Of a stretch of 64,000 nucleotides of DNA, positions 63,759 to 64,000 are shown piece after piece; positions within the stretch are counted from its first letter, which is position 1, and each line of letters begins with the position of its first letter. The DNA comes from Rhabdonatronobacter sediminivivens (GTDB lineage: Bacteria; Pseudomonadota; Alphaproteobacteria; Rhodobacterales; Rhodobacteraceae), in NCBI RefSeq assembly GCF_013415485.1, contig NZ_JACBXS010000014.1, forward strand, positions 1-64,000. Reading direction: 5' to 3'. The notes below the pieces were generated by a model. It searched no databases. It was not told the origin of the DNA and was given only the letters and a program-made list of their open reading frames with translations. The position numbers and the translations under genes are program-made.

Positions 63759-64000
63759 TCAGCCCGCGCGAGATTCGCGCCAGACCATGTAAAGCCCCGC
63801 GCCGATGATCAGCGCCATCCCCACCCAGGCCAGCGCATCCGGCCAGTCACCGAACACCATCACCCCCATCAGGATCGCCAGTGGCATGGCGGCGTATTCC
63901 AGCGGCGCCACCAGCGCGGCCTCGCACAACCTGTAGGCCTGCGCGATCAGAAGGCCCCCGATGGAACTGCCCAGGCCCGCCAGCAGGAACACGCCCCAAT
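63759..64000 (-). CDS. EamA-family transporter, C-terminal part (cut by window end)
   Basis: The last 79 codons of a DMT exporter, running off the window on the 5' side. The final EamA half-repeat is readable: two or three helices with SIGGLLIAQAYRLCEAALVAPLEYAAMPLAI and a final WVGMALIIGAGLYMVW. Relatives export amino acids or other small metabolites. The rest of the gene and its start lie outside. The gene is not obviously part of the phosphonate operon, from which about 430 bp separate it. Confidence 0.85.
   Translation of the reverse strand, partial: WGVFLLAGLGSSIGGLLIAQAYRLCEAALVAPLEYAAMPLAILMGVMVFGDWPDALAWVGMALIIGAGLYMVWRESRAG

Noticed and set aside
1-64000. CRISPR array, prophage or classic defence system
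   Set aside because: No regularly spaced direct repeats, no cas genes, no phage structural genes and no restriction or abortive-infection genes were seen.

Overview
The window is about 64 kb of GC-rich DNA with dense, short-spaced operons. It looks like a chromosome segment of an alphaproteobacterium of the Rhodobacterales, roseobacter-like. The evidence is the paired DUF6477/DUF6456 genes, a trimethylamine monooxygenase and a methylamine cluster typical of marine roseobacters, an ectoine TRAP cluster, and the housekeeping set (parE, lepA, yebC, carD, fdxA, rplM-rpsI). No species can be named from the sequence alone.

Layout. 1-1075: decayed IS21 transposase DNA fused to an RTX-repeat fragment, next to tRNA-Leu(TAA). 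1307-17912: a methylated-amine island. In transcription order on the minus strand it reads gmaS, mgsA, mgsB, mgsC, two unrecognised small genes, tmm, tdm, a GbdR/GlxA-like regulator and a dimethylglycine-dehydrogenase-like gene. A divergent GntR regulator, a class I glutamine amidotransferase and an Amt-like channel lie beyond gmaS. 18534-19964: ArsR regulator and a SO_0444/ArsP-type permease. 20159-29361: housekeeping genes (parE, lepA, SLC13 carrier, yebC, carD, fdxA, S4 protein) interrupted by an AT-rich islet near 22.7-23.5 kb. 29365-39010: Suv3-like helicase, TPR protein, SCP2 plus hydrolase, MerR, two thioesterases plus MATE pump, rpsI/rplM and an SseB-like protein. 39126-48684: EamA exporter, malonyl-CoA synthetase, quinone reductase, GntR with a clear operator pair, class III aminotransferase, DUF6477/DUF6456, two tiny membrane proteins and a UbiH-like monooxygenase. 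49299-56054: ectoine/hydroxyectoine uptake (uehABC, usp) and part of its catabolism (eutBCD). 56206-63324: HAD phosphatase, GntR, an apparent small insertion, and a 2-aminoethylphosphonate module (pbfA-like lyase plus phnU2T2S2-type ABC importer). The window ends inside an EamA transporter gene.

How it works together. Most accessory genes take up or break down small nitrogen-containing solutes. Tmm would oxidise trimethylamine to the N-oxide, and Tdm would split that to dimethylamine and formaldehyde. GmaS plus MgsABC would convert methylamine to gamma-glutamylmethylamide and N-methylglutamate. Two required steps, dimethylamine to methylamine and N-methylglutamate oxidation, have no recognisable gene here. 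Likewise the ectoine set lacks eutA, eutE and enuR, and the phosphonate set lacks phnW, phnX and phnY. The most interesting unexplained items are the two unknown genes between mgsC and tmm, the Amt-like channel that appears to lack both pore histidines, and a roughly 300-bp insertion with a 19-bp flanking duplication between the GntR and lyase genes.
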